Shown here piece by piece: positions 20,501-28,385 of a stretch of DNA of 64,000 bases. Source of the DNA: Cyanosarcina radialis HA8281-LM2 (GTDB lineage: Bacteria; Cyanobacteriota; Cyanobacteriia; Cyanobacteriales; CCAP-1448); assembly GCA_019359615.1 (NCBI GenBank), contig JAHHHA010000007.1, positions 177,081 through 241,080 on the forward strand, read 5' to 3'. Both the position numbers and the translations under genes were made by a program. The notes under the pieces were generated by a model. The model ran no database searches. It worked only from the letters and a program-made list of their open reading frames with translations, and was not told where the DNA came from. The first letter of the stretch is position 1. Each line of letters begins with the position of its first letter.

Positions 20501-21255
20501 ATTTTGGCTTGGAAAAATGCGTCAAAGCTGTTCCGAGCGATCGGCTAATGCCTTATTTCATGGCCCACGATGCCATTACCGAACGGCGATTGTTATGTGA
20601 TTCTCAGATTATCGAACTGTTTCTCGCCGCCGATCACGGCACTACAGTTAGGTACGAAAAAGAAGGCGATCGCTATATTCCAATTCTGCGTTCCGAGAAA
20701 AATGAAAAAGGCATCCAATGGGGAGTCTTAGTTCAGCAACAGGCCATCTTGAAGTTTGTCGAGCGATTAACCAAAAACCTGCCAGCCGAAGATTGCAGAG
20801 TGCAAGATTTTCATCAAGTGACGGAAGATTTGCTGGGAATGTTTATTCGTACTCCTAGCAAAGCAGAAGCAGAAGCCTTCGGCACTCAATCGTTTGCCAA
20901 AGATCAGACAGAGAGTAAATTTTACGACCTGGCACCAGCCTACGATCTCAAAGATAGTTTGAGGATGCTGTTCGATCGACGCTACGTTCACGGTTTTGCT
21001 TGGCTATCAGCCTCAATTCAAAGAAGTGCGCCGCTAACTAAGTTACCGCTGCATTACATCAAAGGGTGGCGATCGAGCTTTTCTTACGCCGATTTGACCC
21101 ACCAAGCCTACCTGGCTGGTAAAGATCGGCAATCTTGGGAGTTTGCTAAAAAAGCCGTAAAGGCTTGCCCTGTAATCCTGCTGTCGCGTCAGTTTATCCG
21201 CACCAATTTTTCTCTCGCCGTGCGATCGCTGCTCGGATCGCCAAACCCTAACTGA
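17584..21255 (+). CDS. Large HAD-superfamily-related protein with a 520-residue internal duplication
   Basis: The 1223-residue protein begins with FDIFDTLLVR, motif I of a HAD-superfamily hydrolase as in COG5610-type proteins of glycan clusters; AIAYLSDMYLP and HTGDNLHADV fit motifs II and IV. Residues 206 to about 700 are followed at an exact 520-residue offset by a homologous copy (726 to 1220). Both copies contain IADNE.LPL.FRSLLAGASRLTRL, LYFMARDGQIL, ECRY.YGSRQS and VRYE..GDRYIPILRSEKNE. The motif YFMARDGQ recalls a second HAD-like motif I. Such proteins usually accompany glycosyltransferases, but the substrate is unknown. The two copies seem roughly 65 percent alike by eye, so the duplication is not recent. 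Confidence 0.85.
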   Translation: MQSFDIFDTLLVRIWARPTDLFWELGDRLQQALLIEVSPETWQKIRIEAESAARPKTLNGEVTLDQIYAELQQIFGWSSAEVEKAIALEIALERFSLRPIPETQRRIRESRQQQQAIAYLSDMYLPTEIIKSFLQEGQIWADGDLIHVSAEVGVGKGSGKLFEHHLLQSGLKHSQLHHTGDNLHADVNVPQKMGIQVSHFLQAHLNRYESSIADNENLPLRFRSLLAGASRLTRLQCPETDPRKQTIWNTAANVIAPLLFGFVHWVLTQAKEQGIQRLYFMARDGQILLKVAQEICRQWNYDIECRYLYGSRQSFHFPSIQQLGETEFNWLFDNPAFLSVRIVCQRIHLEPEEIADTLASYGFSVESWDKNLTESEAMALKQVFQEPAVTESILARAATYREQAIGYFKQEGMGDGTPFATVDIGWSGKSQRSLSQLLAAGDIYPTAGLKGFFFGLLSTTQAFPSDRLMPYFLAANELTERRFLCDPQILELFMAGDHGSTVRYERQGDRYIPILRSEKNESGIAWGVLVQHQAIVEFAKCLTENLRSQECQADIFRQITEDLLKTFIRSPSKAEAEAFGTQSFSQHQSESKFYDLAPAYNSIDGLKMLFDSNLVHGFAWLTASMQRSAPLARLPLGYIKGRRDSFSCSFFAWEQFQQGNEKLARDLARKALNSSLTILLSKRFISMSIVLLIRYLFPPKQSLQTASIDRPDDNIVAQPSLETDFNRYEKAIADNERLPLQFRSLLAGASRLTRLECLETETHRLTIWDTAANVVGPVCFGFVYWVLIEARERGIKRLYFMARDGQILGKVAQIICQKWGYDIECRYFYGSRQSLHFPSIQEIGEAELEWIFDRPQFCSVRTICDRVNLQPEQITDLLAHYDFPSQTWDKNLTETEFETLKAVFQEPTAADLIADVAATYREKAIGYFQQEGMSDGVPFAIVDTGWSGRSQRSLSKLLASANMYPETGLWGFYFGLEKCVKAVPSDRLMPYFMAHDAITERRLLCDSQIIELFLAADHGTTVRYEKEGDRYIPILRSEKNEKGIQWGVLVQQQAILKFVERLTKNLPAEDCRVQDFHQVTEDLLGMFIRTPSKAEAEAFGTQSFAKDQTESKFYDLAPAYDLKDSLRMLFDRRYVHGFAWLSASIQRSAPLTKLPLHYIKGWRSSFSYADLTHQAYLAGKDRQSWEFAKKAVKACPVILLSRQFIRTNFSLAVRSLLGSPNPN

Positions 21256-21354
21256 TTCTCATCTACTCGATCGCTTTTTCAGTAGCTTCACTGAGAGAGT
21301 TTCCCAGGCTCGATCGCCGCTCCGTTTCGCCAGTTAATAAATCTAATTTGTATT

Positions 21355-22197
21355 ATGGTCAATATTCCTTATCATACTGCCAGAACTCAGGGAAGAATAA
21401 CCCGCTCTTTATATAAAGCAGCACTCCCTCAAATTGTCAAAATTCCCATTCAGCAACAACGGCAAATTCCCGTAACTGTTTACGCTCTTTCCTGCGAACG
21501 AGATTTGCCAGAACAAGTAGCTAGCATTCGATCGTTTATCAATTATGTTGGCGTTCCCGATCGATTTATCGTCATTTCTGATGGCAGTTACACGGAAAAT
21601 AGTTGCGAGCTACTGTGTCGGATTCATCCCTGCATTGAAGTAGTATTAATTGACAAGTTAATCGGTACTGGTTTGCCGCGATCGGTTTACGATTATGCCG
21701 CCATAAATCCCATGGGTAAAAAGTTAGCGGTCTTACTGTCAATTCCCTATCAACAACCTACGATCTACACTGATTCAGATATTCTGTTTTTCCCAGGTGC
21801 GGGAGAGTTGCTCGATTTAGTTAATTTGAAAGAGAGCAGATCTTGGTATTTACCCGATTGTAAAAATAGTCTAGATCCGCGAGTGATTTACGAGCCATCC
21901 GAACAGATAAATCCGATCAATGCTGGGTTTATTATATTCAAGCAAGCGTTAGATTGGAATTTTGCTCTAGAACGATTGGAGCGACTTCAAGAACCACCTA
22001 ATTTCTTTACAGAACAAACTTTAGTGCATCTGACATTGCGGTATCACCAAGCTTTACCTTTAGACTCTAAGCAATACGTTTTGAGCGTTGACGATCAATT
22101 CATTTATCCAGACAAATACGCCAGCAAGCAGATTGCTTTAAGGCACTATGTCAGCGATATCAGACATAAATTTTGGTTTCACTTAGGTAGCTTATAA
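21355..22197 (+). CDS. Probable GT-A fold glycosyltransferase
   Basis: The 280-residue protein has a DSD metal-binding motif at residues 140-142 within TIYTDSDILFF, preceded by a Rossmann-like half with VTVYALSCERDLPEQVASIRSF. That is the layout of GT-A nucleotide-sugar transferases such as GT8-like enzymes. A later NAGFIIFKQAL block fits the 'NAG' region of the GT8 fold. No known subfamily was recognised with certainty. The gene follows the duplicated HAD-like protein after 99 bp, on the same strand, and has no clear ribosome site. A role in the same glycan pathway is inferred. Confidence 0.7.
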   Translation: MVNIPYHTARTQGRITRSLYKAALPQIVKIPIQQQRQIPVTVYALSCERDLPEQVASIRSFINYVGVPDRFIVISDGSYTENSCELLCRIHPCIEVVLIDKLIGTGLPRSVYDYAAINPMGKKLAVLLSIPYQQPTIYTDSDILFFPGAGELLDLVNLKESRSWYLPDCKNSLDPRVIYEPSEQINPINAGFIIFKQALDWNFALERLERLQEPPNFFTEQTLVHLTLRYHQALPLDSKQYVLSVDDQFIYPDKYASKQIALRHYVSDIRHKFWFHLGSL

Positions 22198-22496
22198 AAA
22201 CTCATTATCAACAACTCAAAAGTCAAAAATCGAAAGCTGATGTCCGACTACTTATAGCAAGTCTAAATGATTTGTGGTATAGCCGTCCCGGCTGTCTCAC
22301 GGCAGGCAAGATGCCTGCCCCACAAGACGCTATCTAGTGCATGATTATAACTTTTCAAACAACCTCTAAAAGACATCTTTCTCCCCTCTCCCAAGCCTGG
22401 GAAAGGGATTGGAGGTGAGGGCAAACCAGATTTTGCTAAAAGGATTTGAGATCGCAATAGTTTTACCAGATCGCTGCTAGTAATTGGTCGAATTTT
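22198..22496. repeat. Gene-free interval with interspersed repeats
   Basis: The segment 22262-22325 holds a repeat of the type AAATGATTTGTGG...CCGTCCCGGCTGTC with the inner hairpin GGCAGGC-aagat-GCCTGCC. A related piece occurs at 24678-24712. The segment 22380-22425 is a C/T-rich then G/A-rich block (CTCCCCTCTCCC ... GGAGGTGAGGG), similar to one at 24551-24640. No gene or tRNA is seen. Confidence 0.55.
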
Positions 22497-23609
22497 ATGT
22501 CGAATCAGGGCCAGATCTATCACTGTTCTTTAGTTAACCTCAGCGGCGGTGGGGGCATTGAGACTTATTTGTCTGCTTTACTCCAGCACCGAATTCCTGG
22601 GGTAAGCGATCGCGTTTTGACCTCCCTCAAAGATCTAGATTTAAGTCAGTTCAAATTGTTGCATTTCCACAATTTAGAACTATTAAGCGAATTTCGAGGT
22701 AAATGTCCGGCCGTGTATACCCTACACAATCACAACCCTTATTGCCCCAGCGGTAATAAGTATTTTTCGAGAAATGGTACGTGCTGCAATCGCCAAATGT
22801 CTTATCTAGGTTGTACTTGGGGTCACATAGTAGACGGTTGCGGCAGTCGCCGCCCACAAAACATTATCGAGAACCTGCAACGCTCTCATCGGGAATTAGA
22901 GACGCTCAAAAACCTGAAAATTCCTGTAATTGCTAATAGTAATTACGTCCGAGAGCAACTTATAAAACACGGCTTGCCCTCCGAACAGACTGTAACGTTA
23001 TACTGTGGTGTTGCCAGCCCCAAAACTTTTACCGAACCTCTGACTGAAGAAATCCACCAAAGTCAAAGAATTTTATTTGCCGGACGGATCGCTCCGAATA
23101 AAGGCTTGGAATGGCTGCTTAAAGCTTTAGCCCGCACCTCTAGCCGAATTCATCTCGATATTGCTGGCGAAGGCTGGGATCGACCCCGAATGGAAAAGCT
23201 AGCCCAACAGCTAGGCGCGAGCGATCGCGTTACCTGGCATGGCTGGTGCGAGCCTCAGAAATTAGATTCACTATACCAGCAGTGTTTTGCTGTTATCTTT
23301 CCCAGCCTGTGGCACGAGCCAGCGGGACTTGTCACCTTAGAAGCATACGCTCGCTATCGACCTGTAATTGCCAGCGCTGTAGGGGGCATTCCAGAGCATT
23401 TGCGAGATGGAGAAACGGGTATCCTAATAACAGCTAACGATATCGATCGACTAGCTGATGCGATCGCTAAGCTATCTGAAGACTATGAAGCTACTAGATT
23501 TATGGGATTGCAAGGTCACAAAATGTTCTTAGAGGAATTTACTATGGATGTCCACATTCAACACTTGCAAAAGATTTACGATCGATGTATCGAGCGGTTC
23601 TTTGATTAG
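22497..23609 (+). CDS. GT4 family glycosyltransferase
   Basis: The 370-residue GT-B enzyme has the N-terminal glycine loop SGGGGIETYLSALL and the C-terminal donor-site block FPSLWHEPAGLVTLEAYARYRPVIASAVGGIPEHLRDGETG, which holds the E-x7-E pattern typical of GT4. ILFAGRIAPNKGLEWLLKAL is the standard start of the second Rossmann half. A cysteine-rich loop (CPSGNKYFSRNGTCCNRQMSYLGC region, residues 75-103) matches that found in a group of GT4 enzymes involved in surface glycans. No metal role is proven. Ribosome site is weak. The methyltransferase gene follows 50 bp downstream. Confidence 0.9.
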   Translation: MSNQGQIYHCSLVNLSGGGGIETYLSALLQHRIPGVSDRVLTSLKDLDLSQFKLLHFHNLELLSEFRGKCPAVYTLHNHNPYCPSGNKYFSRNGTCCNRQMSYLGCTWGHIVDGCGSRRPQNIIENLQRSHRELETLKNLKIPVIANSNYVREQLIKHGLPSEQTVTLYCGVASPKTFTEPLTEEIHQSQRILFAGRIAPNKGLEWLLKALARTSSRIHLDIAGEGWDRPRMEKLAQQLGASDRVTWHGWCEPQKLDSLYQQCFAVIFPSLWHEPAGLVTLEAYARYRPVIASAVGGIPEHLRDGETGILITANDIDRLADAIAKLSEDYEATRFMGLQGHKMFLEEFTMDVHIQHLQKIYDRCIERFFD

Positions 23610-23659
23610 AATTTTTGGGAATTATTAATTCAGGCTATTGGCTATCTAAGGAAGGCAAA

Positions 23660-24517
23660 ATGCAACTTTCATCATCGACAAAAAACAACTTCACCAAAAT
23701 CCTGCGAGATTTGTACTTTAAAGTTTTTCGTCCCCTGAGAGCGGAAAGTGGAAATTACGACTATTTAACCTGGAATGTCTTGCTCCAAGGGTTATGGAAA
23801 TTTGGTGGTGCGTCTTCAAGAGCATTTTTGGCTCGGAGGATTTTAACCAGTTCTCCACATTATATCTATCCGACAAACAATCTTTACTTTGCTCCTGGGG
23901 AATACGAAGAGAAGCTCTCAACCATGCGTACTTCTCGCCAAGAAATTGCCGATCGAACGCTCTCAAAACTAATAACCTCAGAAGATGAAGTATTAGAGTT
24001 TGGCTGCGGTCCGGGTTTGATAGTTGGGGCTGTAGCTCGCTACTGCAAGCAAGCAACTGGGGTTGATGTCAGTCAGACGATTCTCAAAGTTGCTGAAGAA
24101 CTAAACCGCGATGCGAACAATGTTTCCTTCGAGCGCAGTTCGGGATTGGATTTACAGGGTCTAAAAGACGAGTCTTTCAGCTTTATTTACTCGATCGAAT
24201 GCATTCAGCATATTGAAAAAGTTCACGCGGTAACGTTTTTTCACGAGTTCTATCGAATTTTAAAACCAGGCGGTCGTCTATTGGTTCACTTTCCCGATTT
24301 GACCCGCGAAGAAGAATGCGAAGCTTGGTTTGAAGGCACTTGGAAGCCACAATCAAAGCGTTCTTATTCCGATCTAACCATGATGAGAATCAGATATTAC
24401 ACCCCAGAAGAACTAAAAATTATTCTGACCCGGATCGGATTTACCAGCATTAGTTTCCTCGACTACGAACTCAATCCTGTCGAGCGTTCGTCCGTATATT
24501 TCTTGGCAACGCGCTAA
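23660..24517 (+). CDS. Class I SAM-dependent methyltransferase
   Basis: The 285-residue protein has motif I as VLEFGCGPGLIVGAVAR, motif II/III as GVDVSQTIL and motif IV-V as FSFIYSIECIQHI...FYRILKPGGRLLVHFPD, all of the methyltransferase type 11 group. Within this cluster it may methylate a sugar or a chain end; Wzt-type systems often end chain growth by methylation, so it is a fair candidate for the terminator that the Wzt extension would recognise (inference). I chose the ATG at 23660 because AAGGAAGG precedes it; a TTG at 23615 in frame would add 15 residues. Confidence 0.85.
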   Translation: MQLSSSTKNNFTKILRDLYFKVFRPLRAESGNYDYLTWNVLLQGLWKFGGASSRAFLARRILTSSPHYIYPTNNLYFAPGEYEEKLSTMRTSRQEIADRTLSKLITSEDEVLEFGCGPGLIVGAVARYCKQATGVDVSQTILKVAEELNRDANNVSFERSSGLDLQGLKDESFSFIYSIECIQHIEKVHAVTFFHEFYRILKPGGRLLVHFPDLTREEECEAWFEGTWKPQSKRSYSDLTMMRIRYYTPEELKIILTRIGFTSISFLDYELNPVERSSVYFLATR

Positions 24518-24522
24518 CTATA

Positions 24523-24670
24523 TATAGCAATCCTATTTGATTCGGAAACAGCCCTCATCCCCAACCCCTCTCCAGTAAAAGAAACTTCCATTTCCCTCTC
24601 CTCGTAGGAGAGGGCAGGGTGAGGTGGGAGAGGGGAGCTAGAAATTTACAACTGATTTAGGATTGCTATA
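24523..24670. mobile_element. Possible MITE-like element with 13-bp inverted ends
   Basis: The 13 bases TATAGCAATCCTA at 24523-24535 recur as the exact reverse complement at 24658-24670, bounding a 148-bp unit. The inside is non-coding and made of C/T-rich and G/A-rich blocks that can fold on themselves. This is the form of a miniature inverted-repeat element. No clear target-site duplication was identified, and no transposase is present in the window. Confidence 0.45.
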
Positions 24671-24822
24671 GCGTTTCTAAATGATTTGTGGGCTAGCCGT
24701 CCCGGCTGTCCCTAGAGCAGGCTGGAAGCCTACAGTTCGACAAGACTTCGGCGTGAGCGCTCAGTCGAACGCTCACCGCAAGCCTTAGAAGATCGTTCGT
24801 CAATGAAATAGACTCGCTATAT
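24671..24822. repeat. Interspersed repeat block
   Basis: A segment at 24731-24783 (CTACAGTTCGACAAGACTTC ... GCTCAGTCGAACGCTCACCG) recurs in longer form at 54734-54813, next to gdhA. The segment at 24678-24712 recurs near 22262. The block lies just upstream of the glycosyltransferase at 24823 and holds no gene. Confidence 0.5.
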
Positions 24823-25950
24823 ATGAAACTATGTATTGTTTCCCGCAAGGTCGTAAAAGGTGACGGTCAAAGCCGAGTAAACTATGAAATCGTCAGGGAA
24901 GCTTTACGTCGCGGCCATCAAGTCACCGTGCTGGCAAGTGGAGTGGCTCCCGAATTGCGATCGAGCGATCGCCTCACTTGGGTTGAAGTCAGAGTCGATA
25001 GGTGGCCTACCGAACTGCTTAAAGGGATGGCTTTTTCTTGGCAAAGTGCATCTTGGTTGCAACAACACCGTCAAGATTTTGATGTCATCAAAGTCAATGG
25101 GGCCAATACTGTAAGTCCGGCAGACGCGAACGCAATTCACTTCGTACATAGTTCTTGGCTGCGATCGCCAGTTCATCCTTCGCGATCGCAACGCAATCTG
25201 GCTGGCGCTTATCAGTGGCTTTATACTGCCTTAAATGCTTATTGGGAAAAGAAAGCTCTCAGTCAGGCCAAAGTGGTAGTGGCAGTATCCGATCGAGTCA
25301 AACAACAAGCGATCGCTCTGGGTATCCCTGCCGAACGGATTCGGACGATCTTAAACGGTGTCGATCTGCAAGAATTTGCTCCTGGCCTGGCCTCGCGCCC
25401 TCAATTAGGTTTGCCCGAAGCCGTAACTTTGGCTTTATTCGCCGGAGACATCCGCAGCAGCCGCAAAAATCTCGATACCGTACTCTATGCCTTAACTGAA
25501 GTACCGCAGTTGCATCTGGTGGTGGTAGGCGATCGCTCCGGCAGCCCCTATCCTGAATTAGCTGCCAAACTAGGATTGAGCGATCGAGTGCATTTTTTGG
25601 GGTATCGGCCAGATATCTCCGAGATTATGAAAGCAGTAGATTTATTTGTCTTTCCTTCCCGCTACGAGCCTTTCGGTATGGTAGTCAGCGAAGCCATGGC
25701 CAGCGGCTTGCCCGTGATTATCACTGCCACCGCTGGAGCGGCCGAAATCGTTACGCCAGAATGCGGGCTGGTGCTGCCAGAATCAGAGGATGCTGGTGCT
25801 TTAGCAGCAGCAATGAGAACGCTGGCGAACAATAAGGAAATGAGAATCGAGATGGGTCGAGTGGGTAGACTGATAGTAGAAGGGCATAGTTGGGAGAGTA
25901 AAGCCCAAAACTATCTCGATTTGCTGGAGGAGTTAGCTAGGCCATCATGA
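24823..25950 (+). CDS. GT4 family glycosyltransferase
   Basis: The 375-residue GT-B enzyme has the N-terminal VVKGDGQSRVNYEIVREALRRGHQV, giving the glycine-containing first loop of the acceptor half. The second half contains LFAGDIRSSRKNLDTVLYAL and the donor-binding block FPSRYEPFGMVVSEAMASGLPVIITATAGAAEIV, where E-P-F-G-M-V-V-S-E forms the E-x7-E motif of GT4. It overlaps the GT2 gene downstream by 4 bp, so the two are translated together. No clear ribosome site precedes the ATG, and the upstream DNA is repeat-derived, so the promoter of this sub-operon is unknown. Confidence 0.92.
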   Translation: MKLCIVSRKVVKGDGQSRVNYEIVREALRRGHQVTVLASGVAPELRSSDRLTWVEVRVDRWPTELLKGMAFSWQSASWLQQHRQDFDVIKVNGANTVSPADANAIHFVHSSWLRSPVHPSRSQRNLAGAYQWLYTALNAYWEKKALSQAKVVVAVSDRVKQQAIALGIPAERIRTILNGVDLQEFAPGLASRPQLGLPEAVTLALFAGDIRSSRKNLDTVLYALTEVPQLHLVVVGDRSGSPYPELAAKLGLSDRVHFLGYRPDISEIMKAVDLFVFPSRYEPFGMVVSEAMASGLPVIITATAGAAEIVTPECGLVLPESEDAGALAAAMRTLANNKEMRIEMGRVGRLIVEGHSWESKAQNYLDLLEELARPS

Positions 25951-26894
25951 AAATTACTGTAATCGTACCTACTTACCGTCGCCCGAAAGACCTAGCACGC
26001 TGCTTGCAGGCGATCGAACAGCAAACTCGTCCGGTCGATGAAGTATTAGTAGTGGTGCGAGATACCGATACAGAAACTCAGGCCTTTATTGCCGAACTAA
26101 AACCCGATTTTCTGCCCTTACAAACTCTCCAGGTTGATGTTCCAGGAGTGGTAGCGGCGATGAATATCGGGCTGGATGCCGCGTCGGGAGAGATCGTAGC
26201 TTTTACCGATGACGATGCTGCACCTCATCGGGATTGGCTAGAGCGGATCGAAAGCTACTTTTTAGCAGATCCAAAGATCGGCGCTGTTGGCGGCCGAGAT
26301 TGGGTATATCACGGGACACAGTTGGAAAATGCCACACCCCAAGAAGTCGTCGGAAAATTACAGTGGTTCGGCCGAGCGATAGGCAACCATCATCGGGGCA
26401 TCGGCCAAGCCCGCGAGGTCGATTTTCTCAAAGGGGTAAATATGAGCTTCCGCCGAGAAGCGATCGGGAAACTACGCTTCGATCCTTGGATGCGGGGTAC
26501 GGGAGCGCAGGTACACTTTGAGCTACCCTTCTGCTTTGCCCTCAAACGGGCTGGCTGGAAATCGATCTACGATCCTCAAGTGGCAGTAAATCATTATCCA
26601 GCCGTGCGTTTTGATGAGGATGGACGCGATCGATTCAATCGCTTAGCTACCATTAATACAGTTCATAATGAAACCCTCACCTTGCTAGAGTATTTACCTT
26701 TTACCCAGCGATCGGTTTTCATTCTCTGGGCGCTCTTAGTAGGAACTCAAGAAGGTAGAGGGATCCTACAGTGCTTGAGATTCCTGCCTCGCGAAGGTTC
26801 CTTGGCCGGACAAAAGCTATTGGCCTGCTGGCAAGGACGCTGGCAAGGCTGGCAGACTTGGAAGCAGAGAACCAAACCATCCCCAACCCTATGA
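25947..26894 (+). CDS. GT2 family glycosyltransferase
   Basis: The 315-residue protein has the GT-A layout of family 2: VIVPTYRRPKDLARCL at the N-terminus, the metal-binding acidic block TDDD at residues 87-90, and a later LKGVNMSFRREAI which matches the 'G.N.a.RR' acceptor region. It adds a sugar from a nucleotide donor with inversion. The C-terminal 80 residues contain a hydrophobic stretch (SVFILWALLVGTQ) that may lie on the membrane. The start overlaps the previous stop by 4 bp and the stop overlaps the next ATG as ATGA. Confidence 0.92.
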   Translation: MKITVIVPTYRRPKDLARCLQAIEQQTRPVDEVLVVVRDTDTETQAFIAELKPDFLPLQTLQVDVPGVVAAMNIGLDAASGEIVAFTDDDAAPHRDWLERIESYFLADPKIGAVGGRDWVYHGTQLENATPQEVVGKLQWFGRAIGNHHRGIGQAREVDFLKGVNMSFRREAIGKLRFDPWMRGTGAQVHFELPFCFALKRAGWKSIYDPQVAVNHYPAVRFDEDGRDRFNRLATINTVHNETLTLLEYLPFTQRSVFILWALLVGTQEGRGILQCLRFLPREGSLAGQKLLACWQGRWQGWQTWKQRTKPSPTL

Positions 26895-28327
26895 GTTACA
26901 GGCAGACATTTCCCAAACGTGCTTCAACTAGAGGCTTGCCAGTTGGTTTCTTAGAACCAGCGACAGCTTGGATGGCAATTTTAGGGTTATTCCTTTGCAC
27001 CTTTGGCGGTATTTTCGTTGGCGCTGGCAGAATCCTCAACCTGGTTTTTCCCGTAGCTGCTTTAGGTGTCGGTGGCTTGCTGTATTTTCGCTACCCCATC
27101 CTGTACTTAGGTTTCACCTGGTGGATGTGGTTGATTACCCCTTTTCTGCGGCGGTTGATAGACATTCGCATCGGCTACACAGATCCTAGTCCGATCCTAG
27201 TAGCGCCTTATTTAGTCACAGCCATAACTTTAATTACCGTTTTCCAACACCTATCTAAAGTCGATCGCCAAGAGCGTTTGGCTTTTGGGCTGCCGTTAGC
27301 AGGATTGTTTTATGGCTATCTCATCGGACTGATAAATCATTCAGCGCCAGTTACGGTCACTAGAGAGTTATTAGATTGGCTGACTCCTGTAACTTTTGGC
27401 TTCCACTGCTTGGCTAATTGGCGATCTTTCCCTAATTACTATCAAAATCTCCAACGAACTTTTGCTTGGGGAGTTTTAATCGTCGGTTTCTATGGTGTCT
27501 ACCAATATGTGGTAGCTCCAGATTGGGACATATTATGGTTGATCGAATCCGAGCAGATAAACGCCAATGGTTACTTCGGCCAGGCTCCAGGTCCGTATAC
27601 CATCCGCGTCTTTAGCACTATGCAATCGGCCGAACCTTTTGCTGCCTTTATGGGATCGGCGCTAGTGATGCTGTTGAATTACCAAGGAATATTAAAAATA
27701 CCCGCCTTCATCGCTGGCTTTTTAGCTTTTTTGTTCTCTCTCGTCCGTTCTGCTTGGCTGGGCTGGTTAGCCGGATTGGTAACTTTTGTCGGTTATTTAA
27801 AATCGAAAAACCAAATGCGTCTGATTGTCACCATTGGCATCTTGGCCTTTATGGTAATTCCCTTAGCCAGTATGGAACCATTTTCGGCGGTAATCGGCGA
27901 TCGCGTGCAAAGTTTGTCTAACGTGCAAGCAGATGGTAGCGCTCAAGTCAGGCAGGAGTTCTTTCAAATGTCCATTTTTAATGCCCTCACCAACTTTGTC
28001 GGAGATGGGATTGGGGCAGGACTGGTAGATAGTGGAATTTTAGCGATGTTTTTCAATTTAGGTATTATTGGAACCGTCTGCTATGTCGGTGGGTTGTTAC
28101 CTCTCACCATCAAACTATTTCAAGAGTTTGAGAGCGATTCCCTGCTTTTCTTTCCGATTGCTCGGGCCATGATTGTAACCTGTTTGGTCAGGTTGCCAGT
28201 AAATGGCACCTCCATAGTGGGAGTTGGCGGCTTAATCCTATGGTCGTTTTTGGGATTGGGTTTAGCCGCCAGGAGATACTACAAACATCAGGAAAGAACA
28301 TTGAGGCTGAATGAGTCTTTGCTATAG
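26891..28327 (+). CDS. O-antigen ligase/polymerase-like membrane protein (Wzy_C type)
   Basis: The 478-residue protein is very hydrophobic with about ten to twelve membrane segments. The block FLFSLVRSAWLGWLAGLV contains the R-S-A-W-L-G pattern typical of the Wzy_C/WaaL family loop, which binds polyprenyl-linked glycan. It is therefore a polymerase or ligase of a surface glycan. In ABC-dependent systems the ligase is the more likely role, but this cannot be decided from sequence. I chose the ATG at 26891, which overlaps the previous stop as ATGA; a GTG at 26771 in frame would add 40 residues that lie wholly inside the previous gene. Confidence 0.8.
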   Translation: MSYRQTFPKRASTRGLPVGFLEPATAWMAILGLFLCTFGGIFVGAGRILNLVFPVAALGVGGLLYFRYPILYLGFTWWMWLITPFLRRLIDIRIGYTDPSPILVAPYLVTAITLITVFQHLSKVDRQERLAFGLPLAGLFYGYLIGLINHSAPVTVTRELLDWLTPVTFGFHCLANWRSFPNYYQNLQRTFAWGVLIVGFYGVYQYVVAPDWDILWLIESEQINANGYFGQAPGPYTIRVFSTMQSAEPFAAFMGSALVMLLNYQGILKIPAFIAGFLAFLFSLVRSAWLGWLAGLVTFVGYLKSKNQMRLIVTIGILAFMVIPLASMEPFSAVIGDRVQSLSNVQADGSAQVRQEFFQMSIFNALTNFVGDGIGAGLVDSGILAMFFNLGIIGTVCYVGGLLPLTIKLFQEFESDSLLFFPIARAMIVTCLVRLPVNGTSIVGVGGLILWSFLGLGLAARRYYKHQERTLRLNESLL

Positions 28328-28385
28328 AACTTTACAAGCAGTTCTAATAATCGCGAACTATTAAACCACTGTATTATTGAAAGAT

